This document shows, piece by piece, positions 23,008 through 32,558 of a stretch of DNA of 64,000 nt. The notes beneath the pieces are model-generated. The model saw only the letters and a list, made by a program, of their open reading frames with translations, ran no database searches and was not told the DNA's origin. This DNA is from Adiantum capillus-veneris. Lineage: Eukaryota > Streptophyta > Polypodiopsida > Polypodiales > Pteridaceae. The DNA is taken from NCBI GenBank assembly GCA_014529385.2, contig CM043950.1, forward strand, positions 75,399,935 to 75,463,934, given 5' to 3'. Numbering within the stretch: the first letter of the stretch is position 1; the number at the start of each line of letters is the position of its first letter. Position numbers and translations under genes: made by a program.

Positions 23008-24510
23008 ATGTATGTGAAGCCTTCTAAGAGATCCAATCAAGCATCCATATCATCTGTCCAGCTTGTTTCAACCATAGGTTGTTGTTCCATGAGTTATTGT
23101 CAATATGCCAATAGAGATAAGGTCATGGCTATGTGCAATGAATTTTGGGGACAAAGTTTGCAAAATAGAACCAACTATGTGTATGATACAATGTTGAATA
23201 CTTGGCATGAGAACAAAACAACTACAAAGACTTTCTATGTATTTTCTTTTAATAGCAATGAGGTCTGTAGTAGAGCTTGGTACGAAATTCATGGCATTTC
23301 AAAAACTTCGTTCTATTGTTACTGTGAACAATTTGAAAATGGGGTTTGACGCTCAATGCATGGTAATGATGGTGTCATAAGAAAAGGAAGAGACCATACA
23401 GAAATGGGAAGGACATTGATGCGCTATTTTGTAGATGAAAACTCGAAGAAAATGCCACATAAGAGTAGAACTATGGAAGATGGCACCAGGGAAACCTTTC
23501 TTGAAATACCAAACACGTACAAGAAAATAGACATCTTATAGGATGTCAACAAAACACTTGAGAGTCTGAGTCTCAAGCCAATGTCTAGCACTACATTCAA
23601 TAGAATTTGGAATACAGAGTTTGCTAATGTGACCTTGTCAAAAACAAGCGAGTTCTCCAAATGTGTTATGTGAAGTCGGATAAAGTCTCAACTAGAGTCA
23701 ACAAAGTATAATGAGCTGATTTTACGTTTGAATGGATGAGCGTAGAATTCGCATGATGCAACAACAAAGCTGTAGGAATGTGTACTACACCTGGTGTAAA
23801 TTCTTGAAAATGCAAAAAGATAAGTATTTATACATTAAACATGATAAAATGGACCAAAAAAATACAGCAATACCTAGATTGAGAGTGAACTCAAAAGATG
23901 CATATCAGTTGTAGGTATCATTAATAGGTATGATAACACATGGACATGGTCATGGGATGTATGGTCATTTCTTGTCGAATGTTCTATGGCCTTCAAATCC
24001 AAATGCTACAATAGGTTCCCTTGCATTATGCTTATAGAATTTGGAAGAACAGAAAACCATGGGCTAAAAGATTTATGCCATGATGGTATGCCACCCAACA
24101 ATGTAACATTTTTCAATGCATTGAATTCAAGGATAGTTGTAGACCACCAAAACAGAATGATGAAAGAGCATGAGAGGAATGCATCAGCAACAGTAACACC
24201 ACTGTTGGCTATTGAAGGATGTAATGAAGAGATTGCTAACTTGCAATCAGCCTCCTGTCAATGTGTTGTGGATACCATGTCCACTCTTGTGTTTCAAAAA
24301 TTGCCTGAGAATCTTTTGCTACAGCTAGATAATTGTACAAGAAAGAATAAGAATCGATATTTGCTTGCATACTTATCCCTGCTAGTAGCAAAAGGTGTTT
24401 TCAAAACCGTGCATTTGGGATTCTTAATGGTGGGTCATACACATGAGGACATAGATGCAATGTTTACATTAGGAGAAAGCTGGACTCACTTTTGGGCCTT
24501 TCAGTTCTAG
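23008..24510 (+). pseudogene. DUF7869-type transposase-like protein, broken
   Basis: Successive frames (23008-23349, 23356-23541, then pieces to 23914, and 23986-24510) form one protein of a family widespread in plants and invertebrates, called DUF7869 as I remember it. Visible landmarks are CSRAWYEIHGISKTSFY, MHGNDGVIRKG, MPHKSRTMEDGTRE, then IMLIEFGRTENHG, LLQLDNCTRKNKNRY and FLMVGHTHEDIDAMF. The D...DN...GHTHEDID pattern suggests an RNase-H-like transposase fold; this is inference. Stops and frameshifts split it, and the frame degenerates after the GHTHEDID block. Two further copies of the family occur, at 38.3-39.2 kb and 53-54 kb. Confidence 0.7.
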
Positions 24511-24739
24511 AGAGAGAGTGGCGCTCGACCAATGAGGAAGAGGCTAACGTTATGTTGAAAATCGACATTTTGGAGTCAAGCTCTTTTTAAAAAAAGGGAG
24601 GAAATATTATTTTGGTTCATCAAATTGCCCAATTTCACGCTTTCAAGGCATAAATGCCGTAAGTCGTACTAACTATGTACCGAGGAATTTCAGAACTTTC
24701 ATTGAAGACTCTATCTAGTATCTTTGTTCCCACCCAAAA

Positions 24740-25153
24740 ATGACTTTGAGTAGCTCTACTTCCCTCTCAAAACTTATTCCCTTTTTTATATTTGTGCTAA
24801 CCTTTCTGTGTATTCATTCTACTGCACACCATGTCTACTTCCAGAAGGCCATTGACTCTGTTATCATTTTTAACAGTTATACTACAGACGATCAAGCATG
24901 GATTCCATCTCGAATAACTATCGGAAGTTGGGTTCTACTGCAAACTAGGAGGAGGAAGAGGAGGCAACGCAATGATTTCGTGGAGGCTTTCAAGGGTCAA
25001 GTTAAAGAGTTTAAAGTGTGTGCACAAAGCAAGCGGGTGAAAGAGGTCCTCATACAACATGCTTTCCAGCATGCAGACTTAAGGTTGCAAACATCTCCTC
25101 CAAGTTTTCCAAGGCATCGACCCAACTGTAAGTTATTAGGGCATCTCTCTTAG
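24740..25153 (+). CDS. Hypothetical ORF with hydrophobic N terminus
   Basis: A 137-codon frame starting MTLSSSTSLSKL, followed by a hydrophobic stretch (about residues 10-28, FFIFVLTFLC) like a signal peptide or membrane segment, then a basic region RRRKRRQR near residue 90. The family is not recognised. It lies directly before another ORF (overlapping by one base) and behind the DUF7869 pseudogene, and may be decayed transposon sequence. Confidence 0.3.
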   Translation: MTLSSSTSLSKLIPFFIFVLTFLCIHSTAHHVYFQKAIDSVIIFNSYTTDDQAWIPSRITIGSWVLLQTRRRKRRQRNDFVEAFKGQVKEFKVCAQSKRVKEVLIQHAFQHADLRLQTSPPSFPRHRPNCKLLGHLS

Positions 25154-26178
25154 TGCATGATTATATTCGAATATTAAGTGGTGGATATCATCTTTGGTAT
25201 GTTTCAGATATTTATCCATCGAATAGGACAAATTCGCAACCAATTGTTGAGAGTATAGTTGGGATTTTTGATGCTTTCCATGCATTTATTGGTGAGCAAA
25301 TGTACCGAGGAAGACAACACAAGGAACTTGCAGATAATGGAATTTTCTTTTATGATATGTCACATGTGGAACCGAGAACTTCCATTGGTTGGGGTCATGT
25401 AGCTCCTTTATCACTTTCATCCTTTTACAACAAGGATTGGTCCCTGTCTGCTTCACAAACTAGTGAAAGCTTCAGGAATAAGTTGTTTCAGGATATACAA
25501 AAGTCCCTCAAGTATTCAATTGCCACAAAAATAGTTCGGCTCGCACTATTTATGCCTCTTGAAGTGTTTGTAGATTTTCTCTTCGATGAGCAAATAAGAA
25601 CTACCGCAACAATGTTCATTTGCAAATCTGAGAGCTGTTTGCACTTTTTAGACGATAACTGGGATAGGAAACAATCACAGAACAGAATCTGTATTTTGCA
25701 AAAGAAGTCCATAATTTGCAAGTTCATTATAAGCTCTCAGAATTTCTTAGTATCGTTTTACTATATTAGATATCATCTTCTTAGTGGGTAGCTTATTCCA
25801 CTCGACCAAGATACAGAGAACAGCCTCGAGAACAAACCTTTATCATTGGAGCTCTGCTTTTGAGACAGGCTACTTACTGTGATGGAGACAATGTCAAGCA
25901 CAACTTTGGCACAACTCAGGATAGATCTTACATGTGAAGAACTTCCACTTTTGCCGGAATTGTATGCATTCAGTCTCAACAATAGAAAGGTGCTTACTAA
26001 ATCAATAAATTTTGATTGTCTTTAATACACTATGATTGAATCTAACTTTTTCTTCTTTTCAGATTCCAAGGCGCAAGGAGAAAACAACATTGTGCAAGGA
26101 GTCACTAACAAATACACTTTACTTAATTGCTTCCACGGGAAGCTAGGTCACATACCTTGTGTACGCAAAGAGCTTTGA
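25153..26178 (+). pseudogene. Unknown conserved-looking ORF with possible downstream intron
   Basis: The frame 25153-25791 (212 codons) has ordinary protein composition: YHLWYVSDIYPSN, MSHVEPRTSIGWGHVAPL and a hydrophobic VRLALFMPLEVFVDFLF. I do not recognise it. Coding-like sequence seems to continue after the stop, and a GT-AG intron is plausible at 25990-26062 (acceptor TTCTTCTTTTCAG). This may be a captured host gene fragment inside the transposon region. Only the ORF and the splice-like signals are seen directly. Confidence 0.35.
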
Positions 26179-26338
26179 TGCCATGCAAACCATGATGTAC
26201 TCTTCAAAATGACTAATGTAGAGATATTTTTTGGCGGTCAAACCATGTTTCAAAAATGTACATTTTCAATGTTTCAAAACTTTACATATTGTGTTGTTTC
26301 TGTCAAGATTTATACAAGTAATTTGCTCCCTTTCCCTG

Positions 26339-28974
26339 CTACTGTCCTCTCCCCCGGTTTGTGCCACTTGTCCCTTGTCTTCTCTCCCAGTTTGTGCCAC
26401 TCGTCCCCTGTCCTCTTCCGCGGTTTGTGCCACTCGTCCCTTGCCCTCTGCTCCGGTTGCTGCTACCTCTGCCTCTGGGGACACTGGTCTCGGGCATCCT
26501 TTCGCGTCGCTCGAAATCATGGGCCTCTTCCATGGCTTCCCATGCTTCCTGCACATGTGAAGCTTCCCGATGTTCTTGCTCTTGCCGTCGATGTGTAGCC
26601 CAATCCTCTGCTTGTGTGGCGTCCGCATAATATTGGTTTATTGCTTCTTGCATATTTCTAGCTTCTTCTTGAGTCTGATTGTGGCGTTGCGTCATTTCGT
26701 TAATGCGAGCCTCTTCGAACTCATCAGCTCTCACCGCTTCCTCTCTTGTGCATCTGTTTATCGAAATTATAATATCTTGGATGGCCATTTTAGAAAATTG
26801 TCGCACATCATTGTTGGTGTAGTTATGTAATCGAAGTTCCTGTAGAAGCATGATACAGACATCTGTTGCTTCATACATATGTTGCAGCAAACAATAAAAC
26901 AGCAGATTACTTACGTTTGGTATATCCATAATTTGACTGATGAGCAACACGACATTCAAACAGGTTCGCTAGCCACAGCTATAGTCATCAGTCTGCGTGG
27001 GCATGGTTACCCATTCGTGTCGGACTACATTTCCTAGATCATGTTCTAACAAAAGATGCTCTACACAGCATACAAGTTTTTTCGCGGCACTACATACATA
27101 ACCACTTGAGTCAACAACACATTACAAAGACACACTGCTTTCCATATTTACCCAAATGAATCTTACGTTTTTACACGACCATGAAACACCCTGCTTTGCC
27201 CAGAGTTTGCGTAGTAAACAATCTTAGCTTCCATGTCAAATAACATCAGACTCCAATGATCACTACAAAGACACCATCAAAGATGAGGAGAGATTCTCAA
27301 TAAAAGATGTTTTTTACAAGGCAAGAAAATACTCACGATTGATTGTACGCAGTGACCAGAAAGTGCGCTAGATCAAAGTTGACTCTGCTAAACCAGTTCA
27401 TCAGACTCAAAAATGAAACTGAGTTGTTCTGCAGATAAGGCGATATCAGCGGATCTATTACGTATACTTTCTCTTGAACCTCAGGGGGCAGAAGTGAGAC
27501 AGCGTGGCTAACATGAACAAATGGCAGAGATTAGACTTGAACACCAAGTGGGTCAATACCGAGCGAGTGAGGCAGCTATCGAATTCCATCGGCCGCTGAT
27601 TCGCTTGGTATTGACCCATGTCTTGGCTGAAATGAGCCATTATAAAGAACTTGACGTGACTGCCGCAAAGACATTTGTCAATACCGAGTGAGTCATTGGC
27701 GGATTTCAATTCCATAAGCAACAGACTCGCTTGGTATTGACCCATGTCCTTAAGGTAGTGAACCATTATAAAGAAAAACTTGGCAACTGCCGCAAAGACA
27801 TGGGTCAATACCGAGTGAGTAGTACCAAAATCCAATTTCATTAGCCACTGTTTCGCTTGGTATTGACCCATGTCTCGATAGAGACCCATTTAATGAGCAT
27901 GAGAAATAAAGAGCATGAGAATTACCACAAACCAACATTGACGACCTCATTCGTTGCGAGCGAGTCGGTGAAACTGCGCATGCACATGAAGTCTACATTA
28001 TCGAGGTTGGTAATGCAGGCCTCCTCTGACCTTGCAGGCAGCTGTATGTGCGCATGCAGAGGCGCTGAGCTCAAAAAAATTCTCAACTCATCTTCATTCT
28101 CTTCGTTGATTTTCTCTAAAATAATTGACTCATCCGATACGTTGGAGGGCCCTTCTCATGCAGAGCCTTGCCCTTGCCTTTCTTGAGCTGTCTCCAGAGC
28201 TGCCTCAGGCTCCTCCCTAACAACCTTCCTAACGGCCTCAGACTCCTCAGGCTCCGGATTATTTTCCTTCAATATTGGTTGCTCCATAGATGCCTCGGGC
28301 TCCACCCTGACCTGCTCTTGTCCCTCATCGTCCGTGATGGGTTGCGGATCCTCCATGACTTGCTCATTTTGGTGTCTAGCTGGCTCCTCGATAACTATCT
28401 CTTTTTCTTCGATGACAGCCTCGGGGTCCACTCTGGCTTGCTCTTGGCCCTCTATGGCTATCTCAGCCTTCCCGTCTATGTCGTTTCTCTTGACCCGTGA
28501 TCGGGTCCTTCTGCTGTTTGTTTCAGCCCTAGACGGCTCTGTCTGTCATGCACGAGGATGGAGAGGGGGGATGTTGAGAATATCCATGGTTCTACTATCC
28601 CGGATAGGCATTGGCTGAAGCAGCCCATCGTAGCCAAAACGAAGCCTACGAAGAGTATTCCGCGGCATTATAGTGATGCGGTGTGCATGGGCAGCCAGGA
28701 TATATCCATCGCTGAAGAATTCCACGAGGTAGTCTTCAGCAATTTCTTGAAGGCAGAGGAGTGCACTACTGGCCCATTGCATGCCGACTCTCCACTGCTC
28801 GCAAATCTCCCGCACTACTTTCTGGAAAGGGAGACGTGGAATAGCAGGTTGAGCATGTCGTTCTATCCTTCGCAGCTCTTGCAGTACACCTCTGCGCCTC
28901 ATATCGGCGTCTTATTGCTTGAGATTCAAAGATTCACCTGTTGCCCTCCTAGCACAGACCTTTACACAAGGCAT
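26339..28974 (-). pseudogene. Histone H3-fold / acidic linker / Ulp1 (C48) peptidase fusion gene
   Basis: Five exons are predicted: 28974-27926, 27507-27337, 27262-27167, 27089-26915 and 26839-26339. All four introns are GT-AG, the reading phases match at every junction, and the joined frame is 664 codons. A T-rich acceptor (TTTGTAG) precedes the first ATG. Residues about 29-104 match histone H3: LRR, RLPFQKVVREI, SSALLCLQE, YLVEFF, HAHRITIMP. Residues about 165-275 are acidic with repeats of EGQEQ.RV.PEA. The C48 peptidase follows: AYNQSDHWSLMLFD (His near 409), then PTQTDDYSCG (Gln 471, Cys 477), ending NDVRQFSKMAIQDII. The tail is coiled and charged, with RGQGTSGTN repeats. The residue 17 after His, Asp in Ulp1, is Asn. 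Four in-frame stops break it: 28912-14, 28546-48, 28156-58 and 26969-71. I see no known family with this architecture. Confidence 0.8.
27550..27875. repeat. Three-unit hairpin array inside an intron (126-bp period)
   Basis: Each unit has a left arm like GGGTCAATACCGAGTGAGT and a right arm like CTCGCTTGGTATTGACCC about 30-50 bases later. Right arms start near 27600, 27726 and 27852. Between hairpins a spacer (CCATTATAAAGAA, CTGCCGCAAAGACA) repeats. The whole array lies in the first visible intron of the H3/Ulp1 gene. Confidence 0.9.
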
Positions 28975-29040
28975 CTCTACAAATACAATAACACCAAAAG
29001 AGAATTCATTTGTCAGCGCAAGGGACATCATATTTCAAAA

Positions 29041-29535
29041 ATGGTCAGTACCAAGCGAATAGGTGAATAGGAAAGAGTTGCCACCTCTTATTCGCTCGAA
29101 AGTGACCTAAGAAAATAGTAATAGCATGCATGACTTATATTTTCTGAGGTCACTACCGAGCGAATAGGTGCATAGGAAATAGTTTACCTTGCCATATTCG
29201 CTCGGTAGTGACCTCAGAAAATAGTAATGGCAGACATGAATTTTTTTTTCTGAGGTCACCAACGAGCAAATAGGTGCATAGGATATAGTTGCCTTGCCTT
29301 ATTCGCTCTGTAGTGACCTCAGAAAATAGTAGTGGCAGACATGACTTATATTTTCTGAGGTCTCTACAGAGCGAATAGGCGCATAGAAAAGAGTTTGTTT
29401 TGCCTTATTCGCTCGGTAGTGGACTCAGAAAATAGTAATAGCAGACATCACCTACATTTTCTGAGGTCACTACAGAGCGACCAGGTTTGCATCCCTAGCA
29501 ACAAAATACCTTATTCGCTCGGTAGTGACCTCAAA
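29041..29535. repeat. Five-unit hairpin array upstream of the H3/Ulp1 gene (105-bp period)
   Basis: Left arms like TTCTGAGGTCACTACCGAG plus CGAATAGG pair with CTATTCGCTCGGTAGTGACC-type right arms. The best copy (about 29141-29218) has arms of about 27 bases. Left arms begin near 29041, 29146, 29251, 29355 and 29461. Spacers contain AATAGTAATGGCAGACATGA. Confidence 0.9.
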
Positions 29536-29755
29536 AAAGTGTATAAGCAAGCGAACACGTTTACATCCTCTGCAAGAAAATACCAATGACATGTCCTAAC
29601 TGTCATGTCGTTCCCTCCCATCACCTCCCCTAATATCAGGGGGATGATACCATTGATTCTGTCTCCCACGTCCACCTCTCATGAAACTGCATGGCGGTAC
29701 CACCCCTCACAAACCACTCACTCATAAGCCAAAACCGTGCCTCTGCTTTTTAGGC

Positions 29756-30320
29756 ATGTCTGAAAGTCTATTTAAGAAGCAGTTGTTTCAGAACCTCCCT
29801 TAGGCTTTCGCAGAACAACTAAAGGAATCTTAGGATAGTGGTGATGCCTTTCCAAGGTATACTCCCGCAGCGCCAGCAACACTGCATCCGGGCCCTCCTC
29901 ATGCGGTCCCCCCTTGGCCCTCCCCCGATGTTACCTTTAATGTTCTCTACCGACACAGCTTGGGAGTGGCTGGTGTCAGCACGAGAGTCAATTCTCGAGG
30001 TAAGCCGCTGGTAATTCTTTGCTTTCTGCTCCTAGTTTGAAGAGCTTACTTGCTAAATGCTCTGTGCAGGATGCTAGTCTGAAGCTGCAACAAATGCTGA
30101 TCGTCAGGTAGAGGGTCTCAATCCTTAAAGACTCTCTGGAAGCAAGAATGCTTGAAGACATGCAGCGATTGCTCGCCGAGAATGGCTCTATGGAGGCTAT
30201 CATTAATTGGCTTTAGGAAATGAAGAATGAAGTGCTTGAGCTAACCAATAAATATGAGGAATCCAATAACTTTGCCAACAGGCTTTGCGAAGAGATAGCC
30301 TAGCTGTGAAGGAAAAGGAC
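29756..30320 (+). pseudogene. Coiled-coil ORF remnant with several stops
   Basis: From ATG 29756 the frame reads MSESLFKKQLFQNLP, stop, AFAEQLKES, stop, then a Pro-rich part and NVLYRHSLGVAGVSTRV. A GT-AG intron is plausible at 30000-30069 (TCGAG/GTAAGC ... TCTGTGCAG), but the phases disagree by one. The next exon encodes a helical, charged segment (DASLKLQQML, LEARMLEDMQRLLAENGS, EMKNEVLELTNKYEE) with more stops. Several of the stops sit where CAG (Gln) or CGA would fit. The family is not recognised; a decayed transposon or host coiled-coil gene is possible. Confidence 0.45.
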
Positions 30321-30494
30321 TACATGGTTATTGCAAACCCTAAACCCCCGGAAATTAATAGTTCACTCTTTGTAAAGTCTCCATAATTTTTTATCTCAAA
30401 ACCCGGTGTTAAGTTGTAATTTTGTTTCTTTCTTATAAAATCAAAACGCGTATTTGGCAAAAGAAAATCCTAAATCCGCAACAAGCAGGGGTTA

Positions 30495-30705
30495 CCTTCC
30501 CCTTATTTTCTTAGTATTGACCTCTGTACTAGCAGACATCACTTAACTTTTCTTTTGGTCAGTACCAAGCGAATAGTGCCCTTTGGACTAAGAGACCTTA
30601 CCTTATTCTCTTGGTACTGACCAAGGACGATGACCTGTACCAAGTGAACAGGTGCAGAAAATAGGGTTTACCTTCCCTGATTTTCATGGTACTAACTACA
30701 CAAAC
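30495..30705. repeat. Hairpin pair of the ACCAAGCGAATAG family
   Basis: Left arm TTTTGGTCAGTACCAAGCGA at about 30551 pairs with TCTCTTGGTACTGACCAA near 30612-30630. A second, decayed hairpin follows (CTGTACCAAGTGAA with TTTTCATGGTACTAAC). It is related to the arrays at 27.5, 29.0 and 31.7 kb. Confidence 0.75.
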
Positions 30706-31076
30706 TACAAGTGCACAGAAGGGTAGTAAGTAGCATACCTCTTCACTGGGTGTAGAGTTCCGCGTCGCTGAATCACATCAGAACAAGAGTAAGAGAAGGA
30801 GGATGCGCGAGAGTAAGAGGTGATGGAGTTTGCTTATCGCGTAGCGTCGATGGGGGTGGAGTTAATTAGAATGATGCATAGTAGACGACGCGAAAATAGG
30901 CAGAATAGTTGAAACTTGAGATGTTTGGTGGGGATAATGCCTCAACTTAGAATGCTTACCTCGGGGAGGGTGACAACTTCACTTATGTGCAAGATTGCGG
31001 TTGGTAAATCGTACTACATGGGAATCTGAGACCATTTAATACTGGTTGTCCTTGAGAGCGTAGCCCACGTGCCTTT
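30706..31076. other. Non-coding, nothing recognised
   Basis: No convincing ORF or repeat. Confidence 0.4.
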
Positions 31077-31104
31077 TTGAGTGACCGTTTAGGGTCAAAC
31101 AAAC

Positions 31105-31365
31105 GCCAATCACCCTTGCAGTCGCCATCTCCATCTCCATCTCCGAGTGGAACAAACAGATCGCCGTTGCCTTTGCCTTTTCTATGCCCTTCCCCTTGGC
31201 CAGCTGTCGTGATCCTGCGTTTAGAGTCAGACGCCGATCGCCCTTGCATTCGCCATCTCCATATCCATCGCCCTTGCATTCGCCATCTCCATCTCCATCT
31301 CCATCACCATCGCCTTTGCATTTTCTGCGCTCTTCCCCTTGGCCAGCTCTCATGATCCTGGGTTG
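31105..31365. repeat. CCATCT-type hexamer repeat and about 150-bp duplication
   Basis: CCATCTCCATCTCC runs lie inside two related blocks ending CTTCCCCTTGGCCAGCT at about 31190-31206 and 31332-31348. ORFs on both strands (Gly-Asp or Ser-Pro repeats) come from the hexamers. Confidence 0.7.
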
Positions 31366-31574
31366 AGTGACCTCCACTGGGTCGAGTCCTTTGCTGCCGC
31401 GTCGCCATCGCCATCGCCCCCCTCTAGTTCTTGTTGTTGGTGGCCTGCGACATCACCATCCAACTCGGCACCATTGGATATTGCAGAGACAGGTTCTTTC
31501 TCCCTGCCTCTCCCCTTCCTGTGTGTTGTTAACTGTGTGCACACTGAAGACACTGCGTTAGGGTAAAAACGCAT

Positions 31575-31658
31575 GCATGGTTGGAATAATTACTCCTTAT
31601 GTGATCGTACCGCATTCATGGTTGGAATAATTACTCCTTATGTGACCGTGCCTGAGTT
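31575..31658. repeat. 42-bp direct duplication
   Basis: CATGGTTGGAATAATTACTC starts at 31575 and again at 31617, followed in both by CTTATGTGA.CGT. Confidence 0.8.
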
Positions 31659-31743
31659 TGGGCATAGTGAGTGAGTAGGCCTATAAATCTATCACTGATA
31701 TTATAATATGGTCTGTTCTTATCCACCTGTTCCGAATGCTTAG

Positions 31744-32212
31744 TTCACAAGACAAAACCAAGCAAATAGGGCCCTTCGGAGATTCTTGGGGGCCCTACTC
31801 GCTTGGTTCTGACTCAACTAACGTCAACTCTTACGACATTAGCACACGGGACAGAACCAAGCGAATAGGGTCCTTCGAAAATTCTTGGGGGTCCTACTCA
31901 CTTGGTTTTGACTCAACTAACGTCATCTCTTATGACCTTAGCGCACGGGACATAACCATTCGATAGGGCCCTTCAGTGATTTTTGGGGCCCCTACTCTCT
32001 TGGTACTGACTCAACTAACGTCAACTCTTATGACATTAGCACACGGGACAGAACCAAGCGAATAGGGTCCTTCGTAAATTCCTGGGGCCCCTATTCGATT
32101 GGTTCTGAATCAACTAACGTCACCTCTCATGACATTAGTGCACGGGACAAAACCAAGCAAAAAAGGACATTGAGGGGTACTCGAGGCTCAACATTCGCTT
32201 GGTTATGACACA
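31744..32212. repeat. Five-unit hairpin array (98-99 bp period)
   Basis: Units have left arms GGGACAGAACCAAGCGAATAG and right arms of the type CCTACTCGCTTGGTTCTGACT, separated by a short loop. The spacer AACTAACGTCAACTCTTACG is well conserved. CACGGGACA starts near 31845, 31944, 32042 and 32141. The arm motif ACCAAGCGAATAG links it to the arrays at 27.5, 29.0 and 30.5 kb. Confidence 0.9.
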
Positions 32213-32558
32213 AAATAGTTTTGGCTTGCTTTTTCTTTCGGTCATGGGGATCATAGTCTTGGAGACAGACGTGAGCGAGGATACATGTGAAGAAAAACTA
32301 TTCACATTCTTATATAACGCTCGTGCTCATCACCGTGCACCAGAACTATCAGGAATGTTCAATGGAGAGTTTTCTATACAGAGGATTATAGATTGCTCCT
32401 TTGAGTACCTACAAAACCATTTGCAACAGTATGAGGCAGTCACTTGTGACAATTCCATGACAGTTGACATTAGGAGATTTCGGAGGTCTTTTGGAGGGCC
32501 TTTTGGTAGAGAGAGGAAAATAAGCTCCTCCAATGAGAGAAGAGCCTACGTTACGTAG
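32199..32558 (+). CDS. Hypothetical ORF next to the foldback element
   Basis: A 119-codon frame with mixed composition (ETDVSEDTCEEKLFTFLYN, HRAPELSGMFNGEF). It begins in the last hairpin unit and runs into the left arm of the foldback element. The family is not recognised. It could be an exon of the gene that resumes at 33.7 kb, interrupted by the foldback insertion; this is inference. Confidence 0.3.
   Translation: MVMTQNSFGLLFLSVMGIIVLETDVSEDTCEEKLFTFLYNARAHHRAPELSGMFNGEFSIQRIIDCSFEYLQNHLQQYEAVTCDNSMTVDIRRFRRSFGGPFGRERKISSSNERRAYVT

Noticed and set aside
26209-26830. Plus-strand ORFs rich in Pro, Cys and Ser
   Set aside because: Opposite strand of the last exon of the H3/Ulp1 gene and its RGQGTSGTN repeat.
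28546-28902. Calling the H3 fold a centromeric H3 (CenH3)
   Set aside because: There is a Trp in loop 1 as in CenH3, but loop 1 has canonical H3 length and the tail is not alignable; sequence alone does not decide.
26969-28914. U-to-C RNA editing or programmed readthrough restoring the H3/Ulp1 frame
   Set aside because: Such editing is known in plant organelles, not nuclear genes, and any stop is one C-to-T step from a sense codon; mutational decay is simpler.
28558-29070. 170-codon plus-strand ORF
   Set aside because: It lies opposite the H3-fold exon, which has clear homology and splice signals; the plus frame has no domain.
30335-30352. AACCCTAAACCC resembling plant telomere repeat
   Set aside because: Fewer than two units, so chance is sufficient.
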